Source: Flavonifractor sp. An306 | GTDB lineage: Bacteria > Bacillota > Clostridia > Oscillospirales > Oscillospiraceae | NCBI RefSeq assembly: GCF_002159455.1 | Contig: NZ_NFIQ01000035.1 | Span: 1 to 42,300, forward strand | Length of the DNA: 42,300 nt | Reading direction: 5' to 3' | Shown: positions 42,257-42,300 of the stretch, piece after piece | Position numbering within the stretch: position 1 is the stretch's first letter | Layout: each line of letters opens with the position of its first letter | Translations under genes and position numbers: made by a program | The notes under the pieces: generated by a model | Seen by the model: the letters and a program-made list of their open reading frames with translations, nothing else | The model's database searches: none | Told to the model about the DNA's origin: nothing

Positions 42257-42300
42257 ATGATATACTATAGCTATTTACGACATACTCACCAATCCGAATA

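Larger units (their letters stand above)
41560..42300. other. AT-rich region without convincing genes
   Basis: After the recombinase the DNA becomes very AT-rich to the end of the window. Only tiny frames without good ribosome binding sites occur, for example 25 codons at 41730 and 15 codons at 42042. A diverged direct repeat and a terminator-like hairpin lie inside. It resembles the edge of an acquired element or a degraded island. Confidence 0.5.

Noticed and set aside
40972-42300. Complete transposon carrying the serine recombinase
   Set aside because: No transposase, terminal inverted repeats or target duplication could be found within the window.

Overview
The window looks like the chromosome of an anaerobic, endospore-forming member of the Clostridia, most likely the Oscillospiraceae (Flavonifractor / Pseudoflavonifractor / Lawsonibacter-like). 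This rests on GC-rich coding DNA with strong Shine-Dalgarno sites, a BofA/YaaL sporulation pair, a WalRK-HI two-component operon, a YloU/FakA pair, YitT and LUD proteins, and a complete V/A-type ATPase operon. Genus is an inference; no rRNA or other taxonomic marker is present.

Layout. 235-2451 (+): a 23S rRNA G-N1 methyltransferase and a DEAD-box RNA helicase, the latter behind a structured leader with a possible upstream ORF. 2536-3219 (-): a PilZ c-di-GMP effector. 3404-5220 (+): a DUF2156 (LPG-synthase C-terminal-like) protein and a GNAT acetyltransferase. 5752-12003 (+): a complete oligopeptide ABC importer, oppB-C-D-F-A. 12204-14579 (+): a polar amino-acid ABC importer (binding protein, permease, ATPase) with an internal terminator. 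14633-16694 (-): yloU and fakA. 16930-17121 (+): a small membrane peptide. 17230-17305 (-): tRNA-Gly(GCC). 17356-22187 (-): a ParC-like topoisomerase subunit, YitT, a LUD protein and a lipoprotein with a transglutaminase-like domain. 22345-27612 (-): NUDIX hydrolase, walR, walK, walH, walI. 27790-28284 (+): a short MecA-type adaptor. 28604-29167 (+): yaaL and bofA behind a candidate sigma-E promoter. 29283-31477 (+): an SLH protein, a MarR regulator and a DUF4015 glycosidase-like protein. 31756-40434 (+): the V/A-ATPase operon in the order H/G-I-K-E-C-F-A-B-D. 40528-42300: a composition break, a small serine recombinase and an AT-rich tail without convincing genes.

How it fits together. Two importers bring in peptides and amino acids. 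The rotary ATPase carries the c-ring residues that bind Na+ in the Enterococcus hirae enzyme, so it probably works on sodium. WalRK with its membrane regulators WalH/WalI, the SLH protein and the DUF4015 protein concern the cell envelope. BofA controls the pro-sigma-K checkpoint in the sporulating mother cell. The methyltransferase, the helicase and tRNA-Gly belong to translation and RNA handling.

Most of the window is ordinary core genome, and no clearly new multi-gene system is visible. The more unusual signals are the helicase leader, a 26-bp perfect inverted repeat that includes the 3' end of tRNA-Gly, a lipoprotein whose catalytic Cys is replaced by Ser, an insertion in OppC, a terminator inside the amino-acid transporter operon, and the low-GC recombinase/repeat region at the right edge. 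No CRISPR array, rRNA gene, insertion sequence with recognisable ends or replication origin was seen.
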